From: JAFTYR01 sp964571375
GTDB lineage: Bacteria; Pseudomonadota; Gammaproteobacteria; Burkholderiales; Burkholderiaceae_F
NCBI GenBank assembly: GCA_964571375.1
Contig: CAZNBL010000010.1
Coordinates: forward strand, 1 to 37,320
Length of the DNA stretch: 37,320 nucleotides
Direction of reading: 5' to 3'
Below the pieces are notes generated by a model. That model had not been told where the DNA came from and ran no database searches. It saw nothing but the letters and a program-made list of their open reading frames with translations. Numbering within the stretch: position 1 is the stretch's first letter; each line of letters begins with the position of its first letter. The position numbers and the translations under genes are program-made. Positions 8,240 through 16,863 of this stretch are shown here, one piece after another.

Positions 8240-9079
8240 TTAATCTAAGAAAGTCCGAGAGAGGCTGATGCGCTTTAATGCCGCTTCAGCCTCTTTCCAT
8301 TTCGGACAATAGGATTCGACCACCGCCCAAAAAGCCGGACTGTGGTTCATTTCTTTAAGATGCGCCAATTCATGGGAGATGACGTAATCGGCAGTCTCGG
8401 GCGCATACATCAGAAGTTTCCAGTTAAGGTTGATACTTCCCTTGGATGTGCAGCTGCCCCATCGGGTCTTTGCCGAGGAAATGCGTACGTCGGTAAGGCG
8501 ACGGCCGACAAGAGGAACTTCGGCCGCCTTCTCGGCAACCATCTCAGGCAGCACTCTGCGTGCTTCCTTCTTGTACCAATCCCGAATTTTTTCAAGAATT
8601 GCTTCTTCTGCAGCATCCTCTGCGAGGGCAATGACCAGTTCGCCGCCGCTCAGGCGTGTTGTCTTGGCACAAGGATCGCATCTGAAAGAGATTTCCGATC
8701 CGAAATACGGAATTCTTCCGCCGCTCAGAGCCATCTCTTTTCGCCGGCTTCTGTCTTCATTCTGAAGATTGCTGTGTTCCAGTGCTCTCGCAATCCAGGA
8801 TGCTTTGGAAAGCAATACCCTTTCAATCTCTTTTAACGGGGTTTTAAGAGGCGAACGAACGGTAAACGCACCGTTCTTCATTTCCATGCCGATCGTCTTC
8901 CTGCGGCTCCTTACGAGCGTGTATTCAAGAGTGAAGTCCGCAAACACCAGAGAACGTTTCTGCGATTCGGACTGAGCCGGTTTGCGGGAAGCGCCTGCAG
9001 AACGGCGATGACGCTTCGGAGGTGCTTTCTTCGCACCTCCGATGAGTTCGTTCCACAAGCGTTGAAGAATCGACGGCAT
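8240..9079 (-). CDS. YgjP/WLM-like M48-type zinc metallopeptidase domain protein (DUF45)
   Basis: The 279-residue protein belongs to the YgjP-like family (DUF45). Its C-terminal half carries HELAHLKEMNH (H236, E237, H240, H246), a zinc-protease-type signature, after the conserved KTRWGSCTSKG segment typical of the family. The substrate is not known; activity is inferred from the motif. The N-terminal about 50 residues are basic and low in complexity (AKKAPPKRHRR) and probably disordered. The frame is open to 9145, but the ATG at 9079 is preferred because it avoids a 49-base overlap with plsC. It is the last gene of the minus-strand run; its position after plsC is common in Burkholderiales. 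Confidence 0.82.
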   Translation of the reverse strand: MPSILQRLWNELIGGAKKAPPKRHRRSAGASRKPAQSESQKRSLVFADFTLEYTLVRSRRKTIGMEMKNGAFTVRSPLKTPLKEIERVLLSKASWIARALEHSNLQNEDRSRRKEMALSGGRIPYFGSEISFRCDPCAKTTRLSGGELVIALAEDAAEEAILEKIRDWYKKEARRVLPEMVAEKAAEVPLVGRRLTDVRISSAKTRWGSCTSKGSINLNWKLLMYAPETADYVISHELAHLKEMNHSPAFWAVVESYCPKWKEAEAALKRISLSRTFLD

Positions 9080-9096
9080 GCGATTCAGGTGAACGT

Positions 9097-9825
9097 TTAG
9101 TTGTAGTACTTCGGAGAAATGATCTTCATCTCTCCTTCGATCCAACCGCGGATCTCATCGTTGAATTCGATAACGTCCTTACCTTCGGGACTCATTTCCG
9201 GCCCGAATACCACGGTAATCTTGCCGGGTTTCTTGCAGAAAGCGTTTCTCGCCCAGCACTCGCCGGAGTTCAGTGCAATCGGAATTACCGGAACGCCGGT
9301 AGCGATCGAAATACGGGCACCGCCCGTTTTGTACTTAGTGGTCTGCCCCGGAGCGGTTCTGGTTCCTTCGGGAAAGAGTGTCAGAATCCAGCCGCGCTTA
9401 AAGTAACCCGGAACTTCCTTTTTCATCTGATCAAATGCCAGACGGCCCTGAGAGCGGTCTACGCTGAACATGCCGAGCGAAGCCAGGACCTGACCGAACA
9501 GAGGCAGTCGATGCAGTTCGCGCTTATAGACAAAGCTCATACGACGCGGCACATAGGCCATCAGCGCCATTGTTTCCCAAGCTGACTGATGCTTGCTCAG
9601 AAGAATGATCGGACGGTCCTTCGGAACAGCAGAAAGGTTCTTGAACTGATAATCGACGCCGCAGATCACGCGCAGCGCCTTGATCATGAACAGGCTCCAG
9701 CCTTTGCAGAAGCGGTAGCGCCATTCCTGAGAAGTAAAGGGGATGCACAGCAAAATAAAAATTGCCGAAAACAAAACAGCGAGGATCAGCAACAACCAGA
9801 AAATAGCCGAGCGGATGTAGACCAT
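9097..9825 (-). CDS. plsC: 1-acyl-sn-glycerol-3-phosphate acyltransferase
   Basis: PlsC acylates lysophosphatidic acid to phosphatidic acid at the inner membrane. The 242-residue product has an N-terminal hydrophobic segment (about 5-31), acyltransferase motif I as HQSAWE (H79-E84) and motif III FPEGTR (151-156). Motif I has Glu instead of the canonical Asp (HX4D). The KHQSAWET form is, as I recall, usual in betaproteobacterial PlsC, so this is probably not a defect. glyS lies upstream with a 96-base gap containing two hairpins; the metallopeptidase gene follows after 17 bases. A second, more divergent acyltransferase lies at 30153-30992. Confidence 0.92.
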   Translation of the reverse strand: MVYIRSAIFWLLLILAVLFSAIFILLCIPFTSQEWRYRFCKGWSLFMIKALRVICGVDYQFKNLSAVPKDRPIILLSKHQSAWETMALMAYVPRRMSFVYKRELHRLPLFGQVLASLGMFSVDRSQGRLAFDQMKKEVPGYFKRGWILTLFPEGTRTAPGQTTKYKTGGARISIATGVPVIPIALNSGECWARNAFCKKPGKITVVFGPEMSPEGKDVIEFNDEIRGWIEGEMKIISPKYYN

Positions 9826-9921
9826 AGGTAATCCCAGAGACGACAGCAGCCGGCATGATATCCGGCTGCGTCAGTAAAAATTTATCTCAGAGCGGGAAGC
9901 GGACTTCCCGCTGCTGGAGCA

Positions 9922-12012
9922 TTAGCTTGCCAGGCAGGAGAGCTTGGCAACGCGGTTCATGGAAGCATGCATGGAGTTCAGCAGTGCCAGACGGTTGGCA
10001 CGGAGAGCCGGATCTTCTGCATTGACCATGACGTTGGTGAAGAAAGCGTCGACCGGAGCCTTGAGCGGAGCCAGAGCCAGAAGCATGTTCTGGTATTCGC
10101 CCTGCTGGAAGGCAGCTTCGATTGCCGGACGGACTTCTTCAAGGGCGGCAAAGAGAGCCTTTTCTTCGTCAGCCTGAAGCAGAGCGGCATCAACCGTTGT
10201 ACCGGCAGCTGTTTCGCTCTTTTTAAGGATGTTTTCGATACGCTTGTTGGCAGCAGCCAGGGATTCGGATTCCGGCAGAGCCATGAACGCACGGACAGCC
10301 TTGAGACGGACAGGAACGTCACGCAGTTTTTCGGGCATAGCCTGAAGAACGGCTTCGACTTCAAGAGCGGAGTAACCGTCGTCCTTGAGCATGACGCGCA
10401 GACGATCGATAAAGAAGGCCTTGAGCTGTTCTGTAGCGTCTGCAACACCGGCGATCACGGTTTCTTCTTCAACACCGATACGGATCAGATCTTCGAGCTT
10501 GAGCGGAAGCTGCTTGTCGATGATCATGTGGAGGATACCGAGAGCGTGACGGCGCAGAGCATACGGGTCCTTATCGCCTGTCGGCAGCTGACCGATACCG
10601 AAGAGACCGGTAAGTGTTTCGATCTTGTCGGCAAGAGCAACAGCAAGGCTTTCCGGTGTGGACGGCAGTTCGTCACCGGCAAAACGCGGCTGGTAGTGTT
10701 CTCTGATAGCCAGAGCAACCTTAGCGTCTTCCTTGTCGTTGTTGGCGTAGTACTCGCCCATGATGCCCTGAAGTTCGGGGAATTCGCCGACCATCAGAGT
10801 GCGCAGGTCGGCCTTGGCGAGCTTAGCTGCACGTTCTGCAAGCTTGGCATCGGCACCGATCACTTCTGCGATACGGGAGGCCATCTTCTGAACGCGTTCG
10901 CTTCTCTGGAGCTGGTTGCCGAGCTTGTTGTGGTAAACAACGTGTTCGAGACCGGCAACGCGGGACTCGAGTGTGCTCAGACGGTCCTGATCGTAGAAGA
11001 ACTTAGCGTCGGCAAGACGTGCACGAACCACACGGGCATTACCGGAACGGATGGCTTCGCCGCCGTCGGTTGCAACAATGTGGGAAACCAGCAGGAAGGT
11101 GTTCATCAGCTTGCCCTGCTTGTCGCGCAGAGCGAAGTACTTCTGATTCTGCTGCATGGTGAGAATCAGACATTCTTCCGGAACTGTCAGGAATTCTTCG
11201 TCGAAGCTGGAAGCGTAAACAACCGGCCACTCTGTAAGGGCGGCAACTTCGTTGACGAGATCATCCGGCATGATGATTTCAGCGTCGAGCTTGGCAGCAG
11301 CTTCCTTGAGCTGTTCGACCATGTGTGCACGGCGGGCTGTGAAAGAAGGAATAACCTTACCAGTCACAACGAGCTGCTGAGAGTAATCGTCTGCAGTGGC
11401 GATTTCGATCGGGTTCTGTGTGTGGAAGCGATGACCGCGGGTGATACGGTCAGCCTTCAGGCCGAAGAGTTCAACGTCAAGAACCATGCTGTCGAGAAGA
11501 GCGATGAGGTGCTTGACCGGACGGACAAACTGAACTGTTTCGCCGTTTTCAAGCTGGTAGCTCATCACCTTGGGAATCGGCATACCCTTGACTGCTTCGT
11601 CGAGAGCTGTCTGAAGACCCTTTTCAATACCGTAACCGGGCTTAACGCCTTCGTATACGAGCTGATCCTGCTTGCCGTCGTTAACAACCTTCAGTTCGCT
11701 TGCATCGGCGTGGATGCCGAGAGCCTGCATCTTCTTGACGAGTGCGGGTGTCGGCTTGCCTTCGGCATCGAGACCGACGCGAACCGGAACCAGACGCTGC
11801 TTGAATTCAACGTCGGGAGACTGTGCGAACACATCGGTGATGTGAACGGCAAGACGTCTCGGAGAACCGAACGGAGTCACGATGGAATCGTTGTGCAGGA
11901 AACCCTGACGGCGAAGATTCTGTGCAATCAGGTCTGCAAATGCATTTGCCAGAGTGCTGAGGGCCTTCGGCGGGAGCTCTTCTGTCTGAATTTCAACTAA
12001 CAAGCTAGCCAT
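9922..12012 (-). CDS. glyS: Glycyl-tRNA synthetase beta subunit
   Basis: GlyS, with GlyQ, forms the alpha2-beta2 bacterial glycyl-tRNA synthetase. The beta chain binds tRNA and takes part in catalysis. The 696-residue product begins with the family start MASLLVEIQTEELPPKAL. It contains the FGSPRRLAVHI and EFPELQGIMGEYYA segments and the ALRRHALGILHMI region of the HD-like domain, followed by a C-terminal anticodon-binding-like domain. Length is normal. The start at 12012 follows an AAAGGAG site 8 bases upstream. glyQ ends three bases before it, so the two subunits are translated from one message. Leu TTA/CTA and Ser TCA codons are so rare here that a 677-codon antisense frame stays open. Confidence 0.97.
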   Translation of the reverse strand: MASLLVEIQTEELPPKALSTLANAFADLIAQNLRRQGFLHNDSIVTPFGSPRRLAVHITDVFAQSPDVEFKQRLVPVRVGLDAEGKPTPALVKKMQALGIHADASELKVVNDGKQDQLVYEGVKPGYGIEKGLQTALDEAVKGMPIPKVMSYQLENGETVQFVRPVKHLIALLDSMVLDVELFGLKADRITRGHRFHTQNPIEIATADDYSQQLVVTGKVIPSFTARRAHMVEQLKEAAAKLDAEIIMPDDLVNEVAALTEWPVVYASSFDEEFLTVPEECLILTMQQNQKYFALRDKQGKLMNTFLLVSHIVATDGGEAIRSGNARVVRARLADAKFFYDQDRLSTLESRVAGLEHVVYHNKLGNQLQRSERVQKMASRIAEVIGADAKLAERAAKLAKADLRTLMVGEFPELQGIMGEYYANNDKEDAKVALAIREHYQPRFAGDELPSTPESLAVALADKIETLTGLFGIGQLPTGDKDPYALRRHALGILHMIIDKQLPLKLEDLIRIGVEEETVIAGVADATEQLKAFFIDRLRVMLKDDGYSALEVEAVLQAMPEKLRDVPVRLKAVRAFMALPESESLAAANKRIENILKKSETAAGTTVDAALLQADEEKALFAALEEVRPAIEAAFQQGEYQNMLLALAPLKAPVDAFFTNVMVNAEDPALRANRLALLNSMHASMNRVAKLSCLAS

Positions 12013-12015
12013 TTC

Positions 12016-12930
12016 TTATTCTCCTTTCTTGGCCTCAGAGTTGCACATCGGGAAACCTAAACGTTCACGGGAGTCGTAGTAGCTCTGTGCGACTGCACGG
12101 GAAATCTGACGGATACGGCCGATGTACTGAGCACGTTCCGTAACGCTGATGGCGCCGTGAGCGTCAAGCAGGTTGAATGTGTGACCTGCCTTAAGAACCA
12201 TTTCGTAAGCAGGAAGAGCAAGCTGCAGATCCATCATGCGCTTAGCTTCGCTCTCAAAGTAGTCGAACTGCTTGAGAAGAAGAGCGGGATCGCTGGCTTC
12301 GAAGTTGTAGTGGCTCTGTTCGACTTCGTTCTGGTGGAATACGTCACCGTACTTGAGGACGTGTTCGCCCTGAGCGTCGTGCCAACGTGTAAATACCAGG
12401 TCGAAGACGTTATCGCAGTTCTGCAGATACATGCAGAGACGTTCCAGACCGTATGTGATTTCACCGGTGATCGGCTTGCATTCGAGACCGCCGACCTGCT
12501 GGAAGTATGTGAACTGAGTCACTTCCATACCGTTCATCCAGACTTCCCAGCCGAGACCCCAGGCGCCGAGCGTCGGGTTTTCCCAGTTATCTTCTACGAA
12601 GCGGATATCGTTGACTTCGGTGTCGATACCGAGAGCACGCAGAGAACCGAGATAACGGTCAACGATGTCTGTCGGAGCCGGCTTCAGAACCACCTGGAAC
12701 TGATGGTGCTGGTGAAGACGGTTGGGGTTTTCGCCGTAGCGGGCATCCTTAGGACGACGGGACGGCTGAACATAAGCAGCACGCCAGGGTTCGGGGCCTA
12801 AAGCACGCAAAAATGTCGCAGTATGCGAAGTACCGGCGCCGACTTCAATATCGATCGGCTGCAGAAGGGCACAGCCTTGTTTGTTCCAATATTCCTGCAA
12901 ACGCAGAATGACTTCTTGAAAAGTAAGCAT
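12016..12930 (-). CDS. glyQ: Glycyl-tRNA synthetase alpha subunit
   Basis: GlyQ is the catalytic alpha chain that activates glycine. The 304-residue product starts MLTFQEVILRLQEYWNKQGC and carries the class II motifs of the family: EVGAGTSHTATFLR (about 26-40), WRAAYVQPSRRP and the FTYFQQVGGLECKP segment. Length matches the family. It lies 53 bases downstream of lnt and directly before glyS. Order and spacing suggest it belongs to the long minus-strand transcript, though the 53-base AT-rich gap could hold its own promoter. No clear Shine-Dalgarno precedes the ATG at 12930. Confidence 0.97.
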   Translation of the reverse strand: MLTFQEVILRLQEYWNKQGCALLQPIDIEVGAGTSHTATFLRALGPEPWRAAYVQPSRRPKDARYGENPNRLHQHHQFQVVLKPAPTDIVDRYLGSLRALGIDTEVNDIRFVEDNWENPTLGAWGLGWEVWMNGMEVTQFTYFQQVGGLECKPITGEITYGLERLCMYLQNCDNVFDLVFTRWHDAQGEHVLKYGDVFHQNEVEQSHYNFEASDPALLLKQFDYFESEAKRMMDLQLALPAYEMVLKAGHTFNLLDAHGAISVTERAQYIGRIRQISRAVAQSYYDSRERLGFPMCNSEAKKGE

Positions 12931-12983
12931 AGTTCTGAATGTACGGGTTTAAGCGCGATTCCGCGCAGAATAATCTCGTTATT

Positions 12984-14513
12984 TTAGCCGTTAGATCGCT
13001 TCTTTTGAATTCTTAACGCACCTAATGCGATGAGAATCAGACAAAAAAGCAGAATTTGGAAATCACCGTTTCGCGTATAAGGCGTCACTTCTCCACGGCG
13101 TGTCTCGACTTTAACATCTAAATACCCGGGCTTCATCAGGGGAAGCACCTGAGTGACGCGACCTCTGTGATCGATCGCACAGGTTACGCCGGTATTGGTT
13201 GCCCGAACCATGGGACGGGCAAATTCCTTGGCTCTCATACGGGCAATCGCCAGATGTTGTTCACCTGCTCTTGTGTCGCCGAACCAGGCCAGGTTCGAAA
13301 GGTTGACGAATACACCGGGCGCCTTCTCTACATTCCACCAGGCAGCCATCTCCCGCGGGAACAGATCTTCGTAGCAAAGAGTGACGCCGATTGCTTCACC
13401 GTTGATCTCAAACGGCTGCTGAATACGGTCTCCTGCCTGTTGATCGGCCATCGGAATACCGAGTGCATCGACAAACCAGCGGAAGCCGGGCGGCACATAT
13501 TCGCCGAAAGGCACCAAATGACGCTTGAGATAGAAGTGCTCGCGGTGCTCAGGGTCGATAAAGACCGCGCTGTTGTAGTAGCGGGCGCGTTCCGGTTCGA
13601 TAAATCCGCCGTAAATCACAGGCTGAGCCTGCTTTGTGTTGATTTCAAGAAAACGTTCTTTGATCGATTGCGGCAGACGGGTCAGAGGAACCGGGAAAAT
13701 AGTCTCCGGCATCACAACGATCTGCCCTTCTTCCAGACCGGGCTCGTTCATTGCGGAAAGATATCGCTCAAACGACTGCCTTGTTCCCATCGGAGAAAAT
13801 TTTTCATTCTGTGCGATACCGCCCTGAATCAGACGGAAAGACAGCACACCTCCGCTCTCTCCGTATTCGAGCTTCCCAAGTGCAAAACCGCCCGCCGAAA
13901 TCAGCAACGTCACTGAAAACGCCACAACTGCGGAACGGAAAGCCTTGCGGGACAGCAGAAGCAGTGTCATTGCCAAAGATGCAGCGACAACAGAGCTGAG
14001 CAAATCGATGCCGAACGAACCGATCTGCGGGGCGTACTCAAACAAAAGCGAATCGGTATGAGCGTAAGCCGCACCTCCCCAGCCGAACCCGGTCAGAGCA
14101 TCGTTGCGGAAAGCAGCTGCCAGCGTCCAAAAAGGCACCAGCGCATAGAAAAGGTAAACGGCATCGGATAGTTGAAACTTCTCGCGCCAGAATCGGGCTG
14201 CGGCAGCCGCCACACCTGTTGACAGTGCAAGAAATGCGGAGATAAGCACTACCGCCGCAAATGACAGCACCAGAGGAATGCCGCCGTACTGATGCATGGA
14301 GTAGTAGAGCCAGTAGAGCGCCGTGCTTAACCAGCCGGTACCGAAGCAGAGTCCGGCCGTAAAAGAAGCAGCCTTACCGGAAATACGGGAAAGAAGAAGG
14401 AAAAAAACTGCCAGAGAGACAATCTGGAGAGTGCCCAGACTGTATGAAACGGCAATCCCCTGGACCACGCCGAGTACCAGGGGAAGTAATACACGCAGAG
14501 AAACTGTTTTCAC
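12984..14513 (-). CDS. lnt: Apolipoprotein N-acyltransferase
   Basis: Lnt transfers the third acyl chain onto the N-terminal cysteine of lipoproteins in the inner membrane. The 509-residue protein has several N-terminal transmembrane segments (about 5-210). A periplasmic nitrilase-fold domain with the catalytic triad follows: E270 in VMPETIFPVP, K330 in LKRHLVPFGEYVP and C380 in GVTLCYED. A last transmembrane helix lies near residue 485. Translation starts at a GTG at 14513 that shares one base with the corC stop (TAGTG), so the two are coupled. The corC-lnt order is conserved across proteobacteria. Confidence 0.95.
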   Translation of the reverse strand: MKTVSLRVLLPLVLGVVQGIAVSYSLGTLQIVSLAVFFLLLSRISGKAASFTAGLCFGTGWLSTALYWLYYSMHQYGGIPLVLSFAAVVLISAFLALSTGVAAAAARFWREKFQLSDAVYLFYALVPFWTLAAAFRNDALTGFGWGGAAYAHTDSLLFEYAPQIGSFGIDLLSSVVAASLAMTLLLLSRKAFRSAVVAFSVTLLISAGGFALGKLEYGESGGVLSFRLIQGGIAQNEKFSPMGTRQSFERYLSAMNEPGLEEGQIVVMPETIFPVPLTRLPQSIKERFLEINTKQAQPVIYGGFIEPERARYYNSAVFIDPEHREHFYLKRHLVPFGEYVPPGFRWFVDALGIPMADQQAGDRIQQPFEINGEAIGVTLCYEDLFPREMAAWWNVEKAPGVFVNLSNLAWFGDTRAGEQHLAIARMRAKEFARPMVRATNTGVTCAIDHRGRVTQVLPLMKPGYLDVKVETRRGEVTPYTRNGDFQILLFCLILIALGALRIQKKRSNG

Positions 14514-15382
14514 TATTCGCTCTTTGCTTCGGCCGAAGCGGCAGAAGAAACAGCCAACTTTTCCACCGAGAAGAGCTGAGCCTGCTGCGCAACGGCTTTC
14601 AGAACCTTAAAGCGCATACCCTCGATATCAACCTGCTCGCCGACCATCGGCACGTGTTCGAGTTCATCGCTGATCAGACCGCCGATACTTTCATATCGGT
14701 CATCCGAATAATGGGTACCGAAAAACTCATTGAAATCGACAATATGCGTCTTGGCTTTGACACGCCACTTTCCGGGACTGACCGATACGATATTGCCGGC
14801 AGCTTCGTCGACATCGTATTCGTCGTCGATTTCGCCGACGATCTCTTCGAGAACGTCTTCGATCGTAATCAGACCGGAAATCGATCCGAACTCATCGACC
14901 ACAAGCGCCATGTGATTGCGCTTCATGCGGAATTCCTTAAGCAGGATGTCCACCGGCTTGCTCTCGGGAACAAAAACCGGTTCTCTCAGATGCTCGAGGA
15001 TTTTGTAGTCCGGATTTTCAAATAAGCGCAACAGATCCTTCGCAAGGAGAATACCGACCACATTGTCTTTATCGCCGTCGACTGCCGGGAAGCGGGAGTG
15101 ACCGGAATGGATCGCATAACGGATCCAATCCTTGGGCTCATCGGAAATATCGATCACGCGCATCTGTGCTCTGGGCACCATGATGTCATCGGCTCTGAGC
15201 TCCGAAACGGCAAGGACGCCTTCAAGCATATGCAGAGCATCTGCATTGAAAAGCTTGCGGCCGTACGCGTCATGGAGCCTTTCGATCAGTTCCTCTTTGT
15301 TTTCGGGAAACTCGTGGAACAGACGATCGGTCAATTTATCGAAAAATGACTTGCTTTTAGGACCTTCCGAAGAATCTTGCAT
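14513..15382 (-). CDS. corC: CorC/HlyC-type CBS-domain protein
   Basis: The 289-residue soluble protein has two CBS domains (about 60-185, including DIMVPRAQMRVID and the FRMKRNHMALVVDEFG segment) and a C-terminal CorC_HlyC transporter-associated domain (about 205-280, with YESIGGLISDELEHVP). In E. coli CorC has been linked to magnesium/cobalt efflux and YbeX to ribosome physiology; which role applies here is unknown. It lies between ybeY and lnt, as in many proteobacteria (ybeZ-ybeY-ybeX-lnt). The stop overlaps the lnt GTG start by one base. Confidence 0.9.
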   Translation of the reverse strand: MQDSSEGPKSKSFFDKLTDRLFHEFPENKEELIERLHDAYGRKLFNADALHMLEGVLAVSELRADDIMVPRAQMRVIDISDEPKDWIRYAIHSGHSRFPAVDGDKDNVVGILLAKDLLRLFENPDYKILEHLREPVFVPESKPVDILLKEFRMKRNHMALVVDEFGSISGLITIEDVLEEIVGEIDDEYDVDEAAGNIVSVSPGKWRVKAKTHIVDFNEFFGTHYSDDRYESIGGLISDELEHVPMVGEQVDIEGMRFKVLKAVAQQAQLFSVEKLAVSSAASAEAKSE

Positions 15383-15425
15383 TGCTACTTAATCTTGATT
15401 GAGGAGATTCAAGCATACACGAAAG

Positions 15426-15914
15426 CTAGTACCGCTCCGAAACTTTGTAGTTTCGATCCGGATACGGAGCTTCGAAACCGAGAGAGGTAATCACCGTCGT
15501 TTCTTCCTGCTCCATTTCTGCAGCTTCTTCGTCATCCATATGGTCATACCCCTGTGCATGGAGCGTACCGTGCACAAGAAGATGAGCCAGATGTTCCTTA
15601 AAGGACTTGTTCTGCTCCTCGGCCTCGCGGATCAATACCGGCACGCAGATCACCAGATCGGCCTCTACCGGATCGTGCATATAGTCGAATGTCAGCACAT
15701 TGGTGGCGTAATCCTTGCCGCGGAACTGACAATTGAGCTCACGCCCTTCTTCAGCGCCGACAAAGCGTACTGCCATGCATGCCGATGTCTTCAGAGCACG
15801 CTTGATCCAGCGCACCATTGTCTTGCGGGCAGGCAGACCTTCAAAGTGCGAAGCACCCTGAAAACTAATCTGCAGAACCTGCTCCTTGGGAGCTGTCTTT
15901 TCTTGCTTTTTCAT
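15426..15914 (-). CDS. ybeY: Endoribonuclease / rRNA maturation factor YbeY
   Basis: YbeY is a zinc protein needed for 16S rRNA 3' end maturation and ribosome quality control. The 162-residue product carries the metal-binding HGTLHAQGYDH motif (H115, H119, H125) and the FRGKDYATNVLTFDY segment typical of the family. A TTG start at 15926 is possible, but it follows AAGGA with no spacing, so the ATG at 15914 is preferred. The start lies inside the 3' end of the phoH-like gene (50-base overlap), a known arrangement of this pair. corC follows after 43 bases. Confidence 0.93.
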   Translation of the reverse strand: MKKQEKTAPKEQVLQISFQGASHFEGLPARKTMVRWIKRALKTSACMAVRFVGAEEGRELNCQFRGKDYATNVLTFDYMHDPVEADLVICVPVLIREAEEQNKSFKEHLAHLLVHGTLHAQGYDHMDDEEAAEMEQEETTVITSLGFEAPYPDRNYKVSERY

Positions 15915-16863
15915 AGGCTTCAACAATCCTTGCCACCAAAGGATGTCTGACGACGTCCGCGGCGGTGAAATAAGTCATCGAAATTCCGCGCACATTGTGA
16001 AGAATGTGGGATGCCTCAAGCAGCCCGCTTCTCTGTCCGCGCGGCAGGTCAATCTGAGTGGAGTCGCCGGTGATCACGGCCTTGGAGCCGAAACCGATAC
16101 GAGTCAGAAACATCTTCATCTGTTCGGGAGTCGTGTTCTGCGCTTCGTCCAGAATGACAAAAGAAGAGTTTAACGTTCTGCCTCGCATATAAGCCAGCGG
16201 CGCGATCTCGATGTGCTGTTTTTCAAGAAGTCGCTGCGTGCGGTCTGCGCCGAGCAGATCGAAGAGTGCGTCGTAAAGCGGACGCAGGTACGGGTCGACC
16301 TTCTGAGACAGATCGCCGGGCAGAAAACCGAGCTTTTCGCCGGCTTCAACCGCAGGACGGGTCAGTACGATTCGTTCGACGGAACCTCTCTCATACGCAT
16401 CGACGGCTGCGGCAACGGCAAGATAAGTCTTGCCGGTACCGGCCGGGCCGATACCGAACGAGATGTCGTGATTCAGGATATTGCGGATGTAAGTACGCTG
16501 CATCGGCGTTCTGCCCTGCAGCCCCTTACGCTTGGTCTGAAGCTCGGGAGTCGGTTCTTCGACGAGCTCCCCTGCATCGGCTCTGCTGCCTTCTGCCAGA
16601 TACAGCTGAATATCTTCGAGACTGATATCGCTGTTCTTACGGGAAGCAAGCGCGGCAAGATCGCTCAGAGCGCGGATTGCGCATCTGACCTGATCGACTG
16701 CACCCTTAACCTGGAAACGATTGCTCTGACGGGAAATCTCAACGTTCAGACTGTCTTCGATTTGGGAGAGATTGGAGTCCATCGGGCCCACAAGGCTCGC
16801 CAGATCGGCATTGTTGATTTCAAGTGTCAGAGACTGGCTGCGCATCTGCTCTTTTCCGCTCAT
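15865..16863 (-). CDS. ybeZ: PhoH-like ATPase (YbeZ)
   Basis: The 332-residue product has an N-terminal KH-like region (about 10-75) and a PhoH ATPase domain with Walker A GPAGTGKT (139-146) and Walker B FVILDEAQN followed by TTPEQMKMFLTRIG. YbeZ interacts with YbeY in ribosome maturation in bacteria where it has been studied. The ATG at 16863 overlaps the miaB stop by four bases (ATGA). If miaB translation ends early because of the duplication upstream, this coupling would be lost or depend on internal re-initiation. The gene itself looks intact. Confidence 0.92.
   Translation of the reverse strand: MSGKEQMRSQSLTLEINNADLASLVGPMDSNLSQIEDSLNVEISRQSNRFQVKGAVDQVRCAIRALSDLAALASRKNSDISLEDIQLYLAEGSRADAGELVEEPTPELQTKRKGLQGRTPMQRTYIRNILNHDISFGIGPAGTGKTYLAVAAAVDAYERGSVERIVLTRPAVEAGEKLGFLPGDLSQKVDPYLRPLYDALFDLLGADRTQRLLEKQHIEIAPLAYMRGRTLNSSFVILDEAQNTTPEQMKMFLTRIGFGSKAVITGDSTQIDLPRGQRSGLLEASHILHNVRGISMTYFTAADVVRHPLVARIVEAYEKARKDSSQGAGSAD

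Noticed and set aside
9846..9912. Two hairpins between glyS and plsC (9846-9869 and 9891-9912) as terminators
   Set aside because: Neither is followed directly by a T run on the minus strand, so I do not call termination; they may mark where gmhB lies in relatives.
9967..12000. A 677-codon open frame on the plus strand
   Set aside because: Antisense shadow of glyS in codon register, for the same codon-use reason.
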